DNA from: Borreliella americana
GTDB taxonomy: Bacteria > Spirochaetota > Spirochaetia > Borreliales > Borreliaceae
DNA length: 64,000 bases
Direction of reading: 5' to 3'
Assembly (NCBI RefSeq): GCF_021043605.1
Contig: NZ_JAJNFB010000003.1
Location: forward strand, 30,962-94,961
Part shown: in pieces, positions 19,647-28,590 of the stretch
How positions within the stretch are numbered: position 1 is the first letter of the stretch
Layout: each line of letters opens with the position of its first letter
Made by a program: the position numbers and the translations under genes
The notes under the pieces: model-generated
What the model was told of the DNA's origin: nothing
The model's input: the letters and a program-made list of their open reading frames with translations, nothing else
Database searches by the model: none

Positions 19647-20689
19647 TTTATTTCCTGGTTTTTATTAATTATTTTTTTTACTTTTTCAATTTCTAAAGGT
19701 ATTTTGCTTTTTCGCTTTGCGCTTAATTTTTCTTTTAGTAAAAGATTGTTAAATGATTTTACAAGTTCATATACTTTTTCTTCGCTTAAAGTAAAAGGAA
19801 TTTGAATTTTTCGATATTCTAATGGGTCTTGTAAAATTTTTGTCATTAAAATAATGGGATTTAAAAAACTTGCTTTAAAAAATTTATAAAAATTCATTAA
19901 AAAAATAGTAAATGATGCAAACAATGTAAATAGAAAAATTCCAAGAATAGAATCGCTTTTTCTTTGCAAATATTTATCTATATAAAATTTTGTTTTCTCT
20001 ATTTCTATTACTCTGTATTCACTAGGGCTGTAGTAAACAAATATTTCGTCTGATTTTGAGTATATTATGTCATCTTTTTCCTTGATTATTAAGATGAAGG
20101 GATATTTTTCTTTAATGTAAGCTTTTTCATTTATTATTGATATATTTTTAATAATATTAAATTCTTGTTTTTCTGGTATTGAATTTACAATTTTTGAGCT
20201 TGATATTATTATAAAAAATGTAAATGGTAATAATAAACTCATTGAAAATGTTCTAGCAAATGCTATTAGTATTAGGTTTTTTTCTTTTGAATTATAATAT
20301 ATTTCTATTATTAGATCGTTAAATCTAAGGAGTCTTAAAAATCTTAACTTGAAAAGTGATAGCATTATTGGGTTTAATATTGTTTCATGAGCGACAATTA
20401 TGTTTTTAAGCTGATATGAGCTATAAAATGCTAAAGGGATAAGGCAGTGAATTATATCGAAGAATAGATTGTTTCTGACATAGATTTCTAATCTTTGAGA
20501 AAGGTAAGCCTTGGTTATTTTGTATAAAAAAATGAAAATAAAAATTGTGTCAAATAGGAAACCAAGAAATATTAGTGCAAATCGTATTTTGTATGGTAAA
20601 AAAAGAATTATTGAGAGCTCTTCGATTAAAAGTTCAAATATTGAAAAAATTATTATTGCTTTTAAGAAAATTGAAAATTTTTTTACCAT
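19643..20689 (-). CDS. Membrane protein with channel-like N-terminus and HAMP-like segment
   Basis: The 348 residues have several hydrophobic helices between about 8 and 105, then a helix with regularly spaced basic residues (FKLRFLRLLRFNDL, about 113-126) resembling a voltage-sensor S4. Another helix lies at about 145-165, an extracytoplasmic stretch at about 168-245, a helix at about 250-270, and a HAMP-like tail. I infer an ion-channel or sensor-like protein, without a pore motif to prove it. It overlaps both neighbours in a minus-strand run. Confidence 0.7.
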   Translation of the reverse strand: MVKKFSIFLKAIIIFSIFELLIEELSIILFLPYKIRFALIFLGFLFDTIFIFIFLYKITKAYLSQRLEIYVRNNLFFDIIHCLIPLAFYSSYQLKNIIVAHETILNPIMLSLFKLRFLRLLRFNDLIIEIYYNSKEKNLILIAFARTFSMSLLLPFTFFIIISSSKIVNSIPEKQEFNIIKNISIINEKAYIKEKYPFILIIKEKDDIIYSKSDEIFVYYSPSEYRVIEIEKTKFYIDKYLQRKSDSILGIFLFTLFASFTIFLMNFYKFFKASFLNPIILMTKILQDPLEYRKIQIPFTLSEEKVYELVKSFNNLLLKEKLSAKRKSKIPLEIEKVKKIINKNQEIK

Positions 20690-21546
20690 TTATTTCCCTT
20701 GGCTATTTCTGATAATTCTTTTATGATTCTTGAATCGTATTCTTTAGAGCCCGATTGTTTTATTGAAAACCAACTTTCATCATATCCAATAAAACCTTTA
20801 ATCGGATTATTTTTATATTTTGGAGTTCTTGCTCTGGCTGAAAAAATGGCAATTAATGTTGAAATTGGGGACATTGTTTGTAAAGTCTCATATTTGAAAA
20901 AGCTTTCAATTATAAGCTTGGCTGTTTTTTCGTCTAGAAAATCAGTATCATTGCTTATTGCTTTTGAAGTTGATTCAATGTTTTTAGTAGTAAGCTCTAT
21001 TCCTTTTTCAAAGCAGTATTTAATTACCAATACTTTTAAGAGCAGTAGTATCTTTATATAATTTTTTATGATGTCTGATGAATAAAGTGCTTTATTTTCC
21101 TTTTGTATTAAATATATTGTATAAGAATTTTTTCCTTCAAATAGCTTGTTTATATAAAAGGTAATGTATCCATTGCTTATAGCATTAAAATTATAAAAGA
21201 ATTCTTTTCTTAAAGACGAGTTGACTTTGACAAAGTTAAATATTAAATTTAAGTCGTTTTTTGTCAATTCTTTGCTAAAAAGAGGCTTTACAATGTTAAA
21301 ATCAATAGCTTCAATACCAGATAAAATAAATGGTGTGATCATTATATCTGTTTTATCTTTGACGTATTGAATTAGGTCTTTTATTTCTGATTCAAAATCA
21401 TTTTTAATGAATGTAGCAATAGTTTTTTTGTTTTCTTTTAAATAGTTAAGCATTTCAATTTCTTTTTCTATGGCAGATAAACTTTTTATGCTTTCATGAT
21501 TGAATAGATAATGATATAAATAAGGAAAATATGCTTTTGTATTCAT
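20683..21546 (-). CDS. Uncharacterised cytoplasmic protein (287 aa)
   Basis: No known domain is visible. The protein is mainly helical and Lys-rich, without a signal peptide. One weakly hydrophobic helix lies near 163-175. A conserved-looking C-terminal part contains SARARTPKYKNNPIKGFIGY (about 239-258). It overlaps gph upstream (four bases) and the membrane protein downstream (seven bases), so it belongs to the gph transcript. Confidence 0.8.
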   Translation of the reverse strand: MNTKAYFPYLYHYLFNHESIKSLSAIEKEIEMLNYLKENKKTIATFIKNDFESEIKDLIQYVKDKTDIMITPFILSGIEAIDFNIVKPLFSKELTKNDLNLIFNFVKVNSSLRKEFFYNFNAISNGYITFYINKLFEGKNSYTIYLIQKENKALYSSDIIKNYIKILLLLKVLVIKYCFEKGIELTTKNIESTSKAISNDTDFLDEKTAKLIIESFFKYETLQTMSPISTLIAIFSARARTPKYKNNPIKGFIGYDESWFSIKQSGSKEYDSRIIKELSEIAKGNKW

Positions 21547-22205
21547 TTTATTAGGTCCAATAGTTCAAGTGGGTTGTGTATTATATGTTTTGCTCCACTT
21601 TCTTTTAATTCTTGAACACTTCTAAATCCCCAAGAAACCCCTATTGGCATAAATCCAGCGTTTAGTGCGGTTAGCATATCCACATCGCTGTCCCCAATAT
21701 ATGCAATTTCTTCTTTTTGGACATTTAATTCTAATATCATATCAAGGGCATTTTCAGGATCTGGCTTTGGTGGAAATTTTTTTGAATAACCCCTGATTTC
21801 AAAAAAAGATATATTTCCAAAAATATTTTTTACCAAATTTATTAATTCTTCATGATTCTTATTGCTTAAAATTCCAATTGGAATGTTAAGTTTATTCATA
21901 GTTTCTAAAAGGGGTTTTATATTTTTATATGGTTTTGTTTGGAATGAAAGGTTTTTATTGTATTCTTTAACAAATTCTTTGTAAAGTTTTTCTTGTAAAT
22001 TAGGATTATTATGTTCAAGAGATAATAGCTTTAGAGTGTCTATTACAAACTTGTTAAATCCTTTGCCAACAAGGGCATTGAATTTGCTTAGTTCTATTTT
22101 ACTGTATCCTAAGTTTGAAAGAGCAGAATTCATTGAGAATGCAATATCCATTATGCTATTTACTAGTGTTCCATCCATATCAAAAATGCAGGCTTTGATT
22201 TTCAT
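21543..22205 (-). CDS. gph: HAD-family phosphatase (phosphoglycolate phosphatase-like)
   Basis: HAD hydrolase with nucleophile motif I FDMDGTLVNS (D8, D10), motif II LSNKN (about 117), the motif III Lys in PPKPDPENA (about 150) and motif IV GDSDVDMLTA (about 172). Its size and cap region are those of Gph/PGP phosphatases, but the substrate cannot be read from sequence. ATG 22205 is the first start of a four-gene minus-strand run. Confidence 0.85.
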   Translation of the reverse strand: MKIKACIFDMDGTLVNSIMDIAFSMNSALSNLGYSKIELSKFNALVGKGFNKFVIDTLKLLSLEHNNPNLQEKLYKEFVKEYNKNLSFQTKPYKNIKPLLETMNKLNIPIGILSNKNHEELINLVKNIFGNISFFEIRGYSKKFPPKPDPENALDMILELNVQKEEIAYIGDSDVDMLTALNAGFMPIGVSWGFRSVQELKESGAKHIIHNPLELLDLIK

Positions 22206-22306
22206 AATACTCTCTTTTGTAATAATTTATTTATTCTTTCATTTTAACATTAATTTGCTCTCTTTATTAAGGTTTTTATATTTTAAGCATTTTTTATTTA
22301 TTAGCA

Positions 22307-22357
22307 ATTAATTTTTATAAATAATTAATTTTTATAGATAATTAATTATTATAGATA
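22307..22357. repeat. Three tandem copies of a 17-base AT-rich repeat
   Basis: Units begin at 22307, 22324 and 22341. The first is ATTAATTTTTATAAATA; the second differs from it at one position and the third at two. A partial fourth follows. They lie between gph and the ABC importer. Confidence 0.8.
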
Positions 22358-22389
22358 ATTTATTTTGTTTATTAAAATTTAAAATGCTA

Positions 22390-22418
22390 TTGAAAATATA
22401 AATTTTAAGCTTTACAAT
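22390..22418 (+). promoter_or_regulatory. Candidate promoter of the ABC importer operon
   Basis: TTGAAA (22390-22395) and TACAAT (22413-22418) are spaced by 17 bases, 63 bases before the ATG. The -10 box lies inside the left arm of a palindrome. Confidence 0.5.
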
Positions 22419-22446
22419 ATTTCATTAGAATAAAATATTGTAAAGC
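22409..22446. promoter_or_regulatory. Palindrome over the importer promoter, probable operator
   Basis: GCTTTACAATATTT (22409-22422) is repeated in perfect inversion at 22433-22446 with a 10-base centre. It covers the -10 box and expected start point, as a repressor operator would. As RNA it could also form a 14-bp leader hairpin. There is no T run after it. Confidence 0.6.
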
Positions 22447-22480
22447 ACTTGTGTTTGAGATTTATTAGAGTTAAAGCTTG

Positions 22481-24091
22481 ATGAAAGAAGATGTACTAGT
22501 ATTAGAAAATATTACAAAAAGGTATGGTGATTTTATTGCCAATGATAATATTTCTATTGAATTTAAGTCGGGCGAGGTTCATGCTATTCTTGGAGAAAAT
22601 GGTGCCGGAAAGACTACCCTAATGAAAACTATTTATGGGATTCATCAAATAAATAGTGGCCGAATTATTTTAAAAGGGCAAGAAATAAGCTTTAAAGATT
22701 CAAGCGAAGCTATTCGAAATGGTATTGGAATGGTTTTCCAGCATTTTATGTTAATTCCGCAATTTACTGCTGTTCAAAACATTATTTTAGGATATGAAAA
22801 TTCCAAATTTGGTTTTCTTGATTACAAACAAGCTAGAAAAAAGATAAGTTCTCTCTCGGAAAGGTATGGTTTAAAGGTAAATTTAGAAAAAAAGGTTGAG
22901 GACTTAAGTGTTGGTATGGGACAAAAAATAGAGATATTGAAAGTTCTTTATCGAAATGCAGATATTATTATTTTCGATGAACCTACAGCAGTGCTTGCTC
23001 CAAGTGAAGTTGATGATTTTATGAATATTTTAAAGGTGCTCACGCAAGAGGGGCATACTGTAATACTTATTACTCATAAAATAAAAGAAATTAGATCTAT
23101 TGCAAAGAAATGTACAATTATGCGTCTTGGTAAGGTTGTAAAAACTGTTAATATTGCTGAGATTGATGACAAAGATCTTACAACATTAATGGTAGGAAAA
23201 GAAGTTGCACTTCGCTCATCTAAAATTAAATTTGAAAATCATTTTAATGTCCTTGAAATAAAAAATTTAAGTGTTAAAGATGAGAGAGGAGTTTTGAAAG
23301 TTAAAGACGTTAATCTTGATCTGAGAAATGGAGAAATTCTTGGGATATCAGGCATTGAGGGAAGTGGTCAGGAGGATTTAGTTGATGCAATTTTGGGTTT
23401 GAAAAGCATATTTAAGGGCGATATTTTGAAAAAAAATTCTTCGGGGAGTTTAGAATCTTTAAAGGGTTTAACTATTAAACAAAGAATAGATAAAAAAATT
23501 GGAAATATTCCTTCGGACAGGCAAAAACACGGCCTTATTTTAGAATTTAATGTTATGCAAAATATTGGACTTAAGAGTTTTGATGATCCTGATTATTTGA
23601 GATTAAAAAAAATTAATTCAAAGAATAATTTTGATTTAAAATTCAATTTTTTCAATTTTATTAAAAGACAATTTGATAAGGTTAAAAGACAATTTGTGGG
23701 GTTTGATCTTAATATTTTAAGGAAATTGAGCAATCAACTTGTAAGTTATTTTGATATTAGACCAAGAGATATTTTAAACAAGGTAAAGTATTTATCTGGG
23801 GGCAATCAGCAAAAAGTTATTGTTGCTCGTGAGATTAGTTTAGAGCCAGATATTCTTTTGGCTATTCAGCCCACAAGAGGCCTTGATGTTGGAGCTGTTG
23901 AGAATATTTACAAAAGAATAATAGAGCAAAGAGATGCAGGCAGATCTGTTTTATTGGTTTCTCTTGAGCTTGATGAGCTTGTTAATGTTTGTGATAGGAT
24001 AGCTGTAATGCATGACGGAAAGATAGTAGGTATCTTAGAGGACAATTTTGATATTGATGTTATTGGTAAAATGATGATAGGTTTAAACTAA
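22481..24091 (+). CDS. mglA: ABC importer ATPase with two nucleotide-binding domains
   Basis: Both halves are ATPases. The first has Walker A GENGAGKTT (about 38-46), signature LSVGMGQ (about 142) and Walker B IIIFDEPTA (about 163). The second has a degenerate P-loop GIEGSGQED (about 291), signature YLSGGNQQK (about 437) and LLAIQPTRG. The degenerate second P-loop is typical of the sugar/nucleoside importer ATPases. It is commonly annotated mglA, but two separate permeases follow, as in nucleoside (BmpA/PnrA-associated) systems. ATG 22481 is preferred over the in-frame TTG 22478. Confidence 0.92.
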   Translation: MKEDVLVLENITKRYGDFIANDNISIEFKSGEVHAILGENGAGKTTLMKTIYGIHQINSGRIILKGQEISFKDSSEAIRNGIGMVFQHFMLIPQFTAVQNIILGYENSKFGFLDYKQARKKISSLSERYGLKVNLEKKVEDLSVGMGQKIEILKVLYRNADIIIFDEPTAVLAPSEVDDFMNILKVLTQEGHTVILITHKIKEIRSIAKKCTIMRLGKVVKTVNIAEIDDKDLTTLMVGKEVALRSSKIKFENHFNVLEIKNLSVKDERGVLKVKDVNLDLRNGEILGISGIEGSGQEDLVDAILGLKSIFKGDILKKNSSGSLESLKGLTIKQRIDKKIGNIPSDRQKHGLILEFNVMQNIGLKSFDDPDYLRLKKINSKNNFDLKFNFFNFIKRQFDKVKRQFVGFDLNILRKLSNQLVSYFDIRPRDILNKVKYLSGGNQQKVIVAREISLEPDILLAIQPTRGLDVGAVENIYKRIIEQRDAGRSVLLVSLELDELVNVCDRIAVMHDGKIVGILEDNFDIDVIGKMMIGLN

Positions 24092-25243
24092 ATGAAAATT
24101 AGTAAAAACGTATTTAGTAAATTTATGTTGAAGTTTTTAAATTCTTCAGCAGTTGTTAGTGTATTTGCTCTATTTGTTGGATTTTTAATTGTTGGCCTAG
24201 TGGTGATGGCACTTGGTCATTCTCCTTTTAGAATGTATTTTATAATATTAGAGATTATATTTTCTTCTCCCAAACATTTAGGCTATGTTTTAAGTTATTC
24301 AGCTCCTTTAATTTTTACAGGCCTTTCTATTGCTATTTCTTTAAAAGCGGGTCTTTTTAATATTGGGGTTGAGGGGCAGTTTATACTAGGATCCATTGTT
24401 GCTTTAATGGCATCAGTTTTGCTTGATTTGTCTCCAATTTTACATGTAATTGCTATTTTTATTATTACTTTTTTAGGGTCAGGTAGTTTGGGAATTTTAA
24501 TTGGATATTTAAAAGCTAAATTCAATATTAGCGAAGTAATTTCAGGAATAATGTTCAATTGGATATTATTTTATTTGAATAATATAATTTTAGATTTTAG
24601 TTTTATTAAAAAAGATAATAGTGATTTTTCAAAACCCATTAAAGAAAGTGCATATATTGATTTTTTAGGTTCTTGGAAGCTCTCCCCAGAAGGGCTTGCT
24701 TATAGGTCTTCTCATCCGTTTGTTAATGAGCTTTTAAAGGCGCCTCTTCATTTTGGGATAATTTTAGGTATAATTTTTGCTATTTTAATATGGGTTTTGC
24801 TTAATAAAACTATTATTGGATTTAAAATAAATGCCACAGGAAGCAATATTGAAGCTTCAAGATGTATGGGGATTAATGTAAAAACCGTACTAATTTTTTC
24901 AATGTTTCTCTCAGCGGCTATTGCAGGCCTTGCTGGTGCTATTCAGCTCATGGGTGTTAATAGAGCTATATTTAAGCTATCTTATATGGAGGGAATTGGT
25001 TTTAATGGGATAGCCGCTTCTCTTATGGGAAACAATTCACCAATTGGCATAATATTTTCAAGCATTCTTTTTTCTATGTTGCTTTATGGAAGCAGTAGGG
25101 TTCAAAGTTTAATGGGCCTTCCATCTTCAATTGTATCTTTGATGATGGGAATAATTGTTCTTATAATTTCTGCTAGCTATTTTTTAAATAAAATTGTTTT
25201 AAAAGGTGTTAAGCGTGTCAAATATAATAATATTCTTGATTAG
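24092..25243 (+). CDS. ABC importer permease 1 (BPD_transp_2 family)
   Basis: Integral membrane permease with eight or more hydrophobic helices across 383 residues. Family blocks include GLSIAISLKAGLFNIGVEGQ (about 77-96) and GFKINATGSNIEASRCMGIN (about 245-264), the latter facing the ATPase. The ATG begins directly after the stop of the ATPase gene, so translation is coupled. It pairs with the next gene product to make a heterodimeric channel, probably for nucleosides, with a substrate-binding lipoprotein encoded elsewhere. Confidence 0.92.
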   Translation: MKISKNVFSKFMLKFLNSSAVVSVFALFVGFLIVGLVVMALGHSPFRMYFIILEIIFSSPKHLGYVLSYSAPLIFTGLSIAISLKAGLFNIGVEGQFILGSIVALMASVLLDLSPILHVIAIFIITFLGSGSLGILIGYLKAKFNISEVISGIMFNWILFYLNNIILDFSFIKKDNSDFSKPIKESAYIDFLGSWKLSPEGLAYRSSHPFVNELLKAPLHFGIILGIIFAILIWVLLNKTIIGFKINATGSNIEASRCMGINVKTVLIFSMFLSAAIAGLAGAIQLMGVNRAIFKLSYMEGIGFNGIAASLMGNNSPIGIIFSSILFSMLLYGSSRVQSLMGLPSSIVSLMMGIIVLIISASYFLNKIVLKGVKRVKYNNILD

Positions 25244-26141
25244 TGAAACTCTAATAAATTCTCAAACCTTGATTTTAGCTGGTCTTGGGGGTCTTATAAG
25301 CGAAAAATGTGGAATTATTAATATTGGGCTTGAAGGAATAATGACAATAGGAGCATTTTCTGGAGCTGCAGTTGCATATTTTACAAATGATCCGTTGTTT
25401 TCAATTTTTGCTGGAGGACTAGCGGGGCTTGTGCTTGCTATTTTGCACGCTGTTTTTACAATTTTTTTAAAATCAGATCAAATTATAACTGGAATGGCGC
25501 TTAATTTTTTAGGACCTGCTATTGCTGTTTTTATAAGTACTTTGATTTTTTCTTCTATTTCAACTCCACCTATAGAAATAAAGTTGCCGATACTTTTTGA
25601 TGGAATTTTAAGCAAAAAATCTTTTATTTTTCAAATTTTTGGTAAAAGATATTCCGTATACATAGCAATCATAAGTGTGGTTTTATTTCATATTGTTTTC
25701 AAATACACTAAAATTGGGCTTCGAATTAATGCTAGCGGGGAAAATCCAGAGGTATTAGAATCTGTGGGAGTTAGTATAAATAAAATTAGATTTTTTTGTG
25801 TTCTTTTGAGTGGTTTTTTAGCGGGGGTTTCAGGTGCTGTTCTTACAACAGTGGTTGCATCAAGCTATGTGCAAGGGGTTACAGGGGGACAGGGTTTTAT
25901 TGCTATTGTAATGTTAATTTTTGGAAAATGGACGCCTTTGGGAGTTTTAATGGGCAGTTTTTTGTTTTCATTTATGAAAACTTTGTCAATTGTTTTGGCT
26001 CAATTGCCCTTTTTGTCTTTAATAATGCCTCCCAAAATGTTAGTTATTACTCCATATTTAATTATTATTTTAAGTCTTATCTTTTTTTCAAAAAGAAATT
26101 ATGCGCCTAAGTTTTTAGGAGTGCCCTATAAAAAGCATTAG
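25215..26141 (+). CDS. ABC importer permease 2 (BPD_transp_2 family)
   Basis: Second permease, related to permease 1 over the region LAGLGGLISEKCGIINIGLEG and again at GLRINASGENPEVLESVGV (about 175-193 from this start). GTG 25215 has AAGG eight bases before it; an in-frame GTG at 25206 overlaps that site. It overlaps permease 1 by 29 bases. About 308 residues with eight or so helices. A substrate-binding protein gene is not adjacent. Confidence 0.9.
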   Translation: MSNIIIFLISETLINSQTLILAGLGGLISEKCGIINIGLEGIMTIGAFSGAAVAYFTNDPLFSIFAGGLAGLVLAILHAVFTIFLKSDQIITGMALNFLGPAIAVFISTLIFSSISTPPIEIKLPILFDGILSKKSFIFQIFGKRYSVYIAIISVVLFHIVFKYTKIGLRINASGENPEVLESVGVSINKIRFFCVLLSGFLAGVSGAVLTTVVASSYVQGVTGGQGFIAIVMLIFGKWTPLGVLMGSFLFSFMKTLSIVLAQLPFLSLIMPPKMLVITPYLIIILSLIFFSKRNYAPKFLGVPYKKH

Positions 26142-26153
26142 CAGTTAATAATA

Positions 26154-26182
26154 TTTTATAATTTGTTTTTCATATTATAAAA
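26154..26182 (+). terminator. Weak AT-only hairpin after the importer operon
   Basis: TTTTATAAT (26154-26162) and ATTATAAAA (26174-26182) form a nine-pair stem with an 11-base loop, followed by T-rich sequence. The stem has no G-C pair, so terminator activity is doubtful. Confidence 0.3.
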
Positions 26183-26295
26183 ATTCTTTTAATTTTTTAA
26201 GAGTTTTTGATTTTTTGCTGTAAGTTTTTTTTTGATACCCTTTAGTTTTGAGTTTGTTTGATTAAATAAGTAGATGATTTGTGAGGTAGTTTATT

Positions 26296-28560
26296 ATGTT
26301 GTTGAAGCTTAAATACGGTTTTGTTGGATTTTTATTATTGTTTTTAATTTTTATACTATTGCTTTTTTCTATGATTTTTAACTTTGTTTTATGTGGTTAT
26401 TTGGAAGATTATTATAAGCAGCTTACAAGGGCACAAGTAAGAAGGGCAGCTTTTTCTACGCAATCTTTTTTAGATACTTTGTATGTCATAATTAATGGTG
26501 CGGCTTCTAATTTGGCACTCGAAACCATATCAGAATTTGCAATTTCTGAGAATAGAGGAAAAGATTTCTCTGAGTCTGAATTGATAGATTTAAGAAAAAA
26601 TTCAAAATTTGTTATTGATTCTGTAAAGGTGAGTAAAAAATATCGACAACATTTATATAATTTTATGTCCAATCTTAAAAATGATACCTTTTTTGAAGAA
26701 TTCGCTTTTTTTGATTTTGAGGGAAGAATAATTGTTAGCACAAGGCATGAGAATAATATGGATTTTGGCCATTCTGAGGCCAATACTAATTATTTTAAAA
26801 AAGCTGTTGAGGATTATAGACAAAGCCAATTAAAATTTATAGGCTGGTATTCAAATCTTTCTGAAGGAATAGCCGCAGAAGTTGCTATCAGGTCTAGACA
26901 AAGCGAAAAAAAGGCTTTTGCAATCATTGTGCCTGTATACTCTCCAGAAGATAAGCTTGTTTGTGGGTATTTAGCTGGATATCTACTTAATGATGTTTTA
27001 GCAGATAGTTTTGATAGATTTAGATTCGGTTTTTATAAAAGAGGTAATTTTATTTATGTGGATCCTAATAATATAGCAGTTAATCCTTTTGAAGAATATA
27101 ATGAAACCAGCAGGGTTAGTTCTAAATTTTTAAATGTTCTTAAAGATGTTTTTTCTAAGCCGCCTCTTTTATCAAATATTCCCACCGAAGTGTCGGTTTA
27201 TACCATTGATAGAATATTTATGTCCGAAATGGGAGAAGAGTGTTACTATGCGCTGTTGCCCATAGGTAGTAAGTTGGGAGAGAAGAGCGGAGTACTTATT
27301 GCTCGACTTCCCTATAAAGATATTTATGGAGTAATATCTAGTTTAAGACTTCATTATATCTTATATTCTGTCTTAGGCATTATTGTGTTAAGCTTTGTTC
27401 TTTTAACAAGAATAGATAAGATTATTAGTTTTCGTTTAAATACAATTAGAGTTTTAGTTCAAGATATGGTTAAAGGGAATTTAAATAAAGATTATGCTTT
27501 TGATGACGATAATGTTTTTGATGAGCTTGGAATGTTGAGTCTTCAGGTTGTGAAAATGAAAAAAGCTATTTCTGTAGCGATTGCAAGTGTTTTGAGAAAT
27601 ATTAGTTATGTAAATAAGGCGAGTTTAGAAGTTGCCAGCTCAAGTCAAAATTTAAGCTCTAGTGCGCTACAGCAGGCATCTGCTCTTGAAGAAATGTCAG
27701 CTAATGTTGAGCAAATAGCTTCAGGTGTTAATATGAGCGCTAATAATTCTTATGAAACAGAACAAATAGCTTTAAAAACGAATGAAAATTCTCAGATAGG
27801 TGGTAAGGCTGTAGAAGAATCTGTTATTGCTATGCAAGATATTGTAGAGAAAGTTAGTGTTATTGAAGAAATAGCTAGAAAGACCAATTTACTTGCTTTG
27901 AATGCAGCTATTGAAGCTGCAAGGGCAGGTGATGAGGGCAAAGGATTTGCTGTTGTGGCTAGTGAGATTAGAAAGTTGGCTGATCTTAGTAAAATTTCAG
28001 CTCTTGAGATTGGAGAACTAGTTGAAGATAACTCTAGGGTAGCAACCGAGGCGGGGGTAATATTTAAAGAAATGTTACCCGAAATTGAAGAAACGGCCAA
28101 TCTTGTTAAGAAGATTTCAGAAGGTAGCTCTAAGCAAAGCGATCAGATTGCTCAATTTAAAATGGCTTTAGACCAGGTTGGAGAAGTTGTTCAGTCTTCA
28201 GCTTCAAACAGTGAGCAACTTTCTAGCATGTCCGATAAAATGCTAGAAAAATCTAAAGAGCTCAGAAAATCTGTAATATTTTTCAAAATTAAAGATTCTA
28301 CGATTGAGAATCTAGAAGAAGACGATTATGACTTTAGGTTAATGGATTGTCCTGAAAATTCTTTTAATAAAGATGAAAATCAAAATTTGAAGAGTAATGA
28401 AATTTCTATTTCAAATGGCAGTGGTGGGCATAATAATTATTCTTTAGATATTGAGAACGAGCCTTCTGTAAGAAGTATTAATAAGCGAGTTGATCCTAAA
28501 AAAGCTATTGATATTGCTGATAAGGATTTAAATTTTGATGATGATTTTTCAGAGTTTTAG
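26296..28560 (+). CDS. mcp4: Methyl-accepting chemotaxis protein Mcp4
   Basis: Transmembrane chemoreceptor of 754 residues. TM1 is at about 8-33. A large extracytoplasmic sensor (about 35-350, probably Cache type, with [14 protein letters not shown] near 135) is followed by TM2 at about 352-373. HAMP follows, then the cytoplasmic signalling coiled coil with the receptor tip [20 protein letters not shown] at about 526-545. The C-terminus adds an acidic, disordered tail of about 90 residues beyond the usual end. A GAGG site lies before ATG 26296. Ligand unknown. The next gene is a second receptor. Confidence 0.94.
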   Translation: MLLKLKYGFVGFLLLFLIFILLLFSMIFNFVLCGYLEDYYKQLTRAQVRRAAFSTQSFLDTLYVIINGAASNLALETISEFAISENRGKDFSESELIDLRKNSKFVIDSVKVSKKYRQHLYNFMSNLKNDTFFEEFAFFDFEGRIIVSTRHENNMDFGHSEANTNYFKKAVEDYRQSQLKFIGWYSNLSEGIAAEVAIRSRQSEKKAFAIIVPVYSPEDKLVCGYLAGYLLNDVLADSFDRFRFGFYKRGNFIYVDPNNIAVNPFEEYNETSRVSSKFLNVLKDVFSKPPLLSNIPTEVSVYTIDRIFMSEMGEECYYALLPIGSKLGEKSGVLIARLPYKDIYGVISSLRLHYILYSVLGIIVLSFVLLTRIDKIISFRLNTIRVLVQDMVKGNLNKDYAFDDDNVFDELGMLSLQVVKMKKAISVAIASVLRNISYVNKASLEVASSSQNLSSSALQQASALEEMSANVEQIASGVNMSANNSYETEQIALKTNENSQIGGKAVEESVIAMQDIVEKVSVIEEIARKTNLLALNAAIEAARAGDEGKGFAVVASEIRKLADLSKISALEIGELVEDNSRVATEAGVIFKEMLPEIEETANLVKKISEGSSKQSDQIAQFKMALDQVGEVVQSSASNSEQLSSMSDKMLEKSKELRKSVIFFKIKDSTIENLEEDDYDFRLMDCPENSFNKDENQNLKSNEISISNGSGGHNNYSLDIENEPSVRSINKRVDPKKAIDIADKDLNFDDDFSEF

Positions 28561-28590
28561 AATTTATTTTTTGTGAAAGAGGTGGTTAGT

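Noticed and set aside
27792..28100. 102-codon minus-strand frame inside mcp4, and a similar one at 29820-30080 inside mcp5
   Set aside because: Both mirror the repetitive coiled coil of the receptors; Ser/Ala/Ile-rich antisense shadows without ribosome sites.
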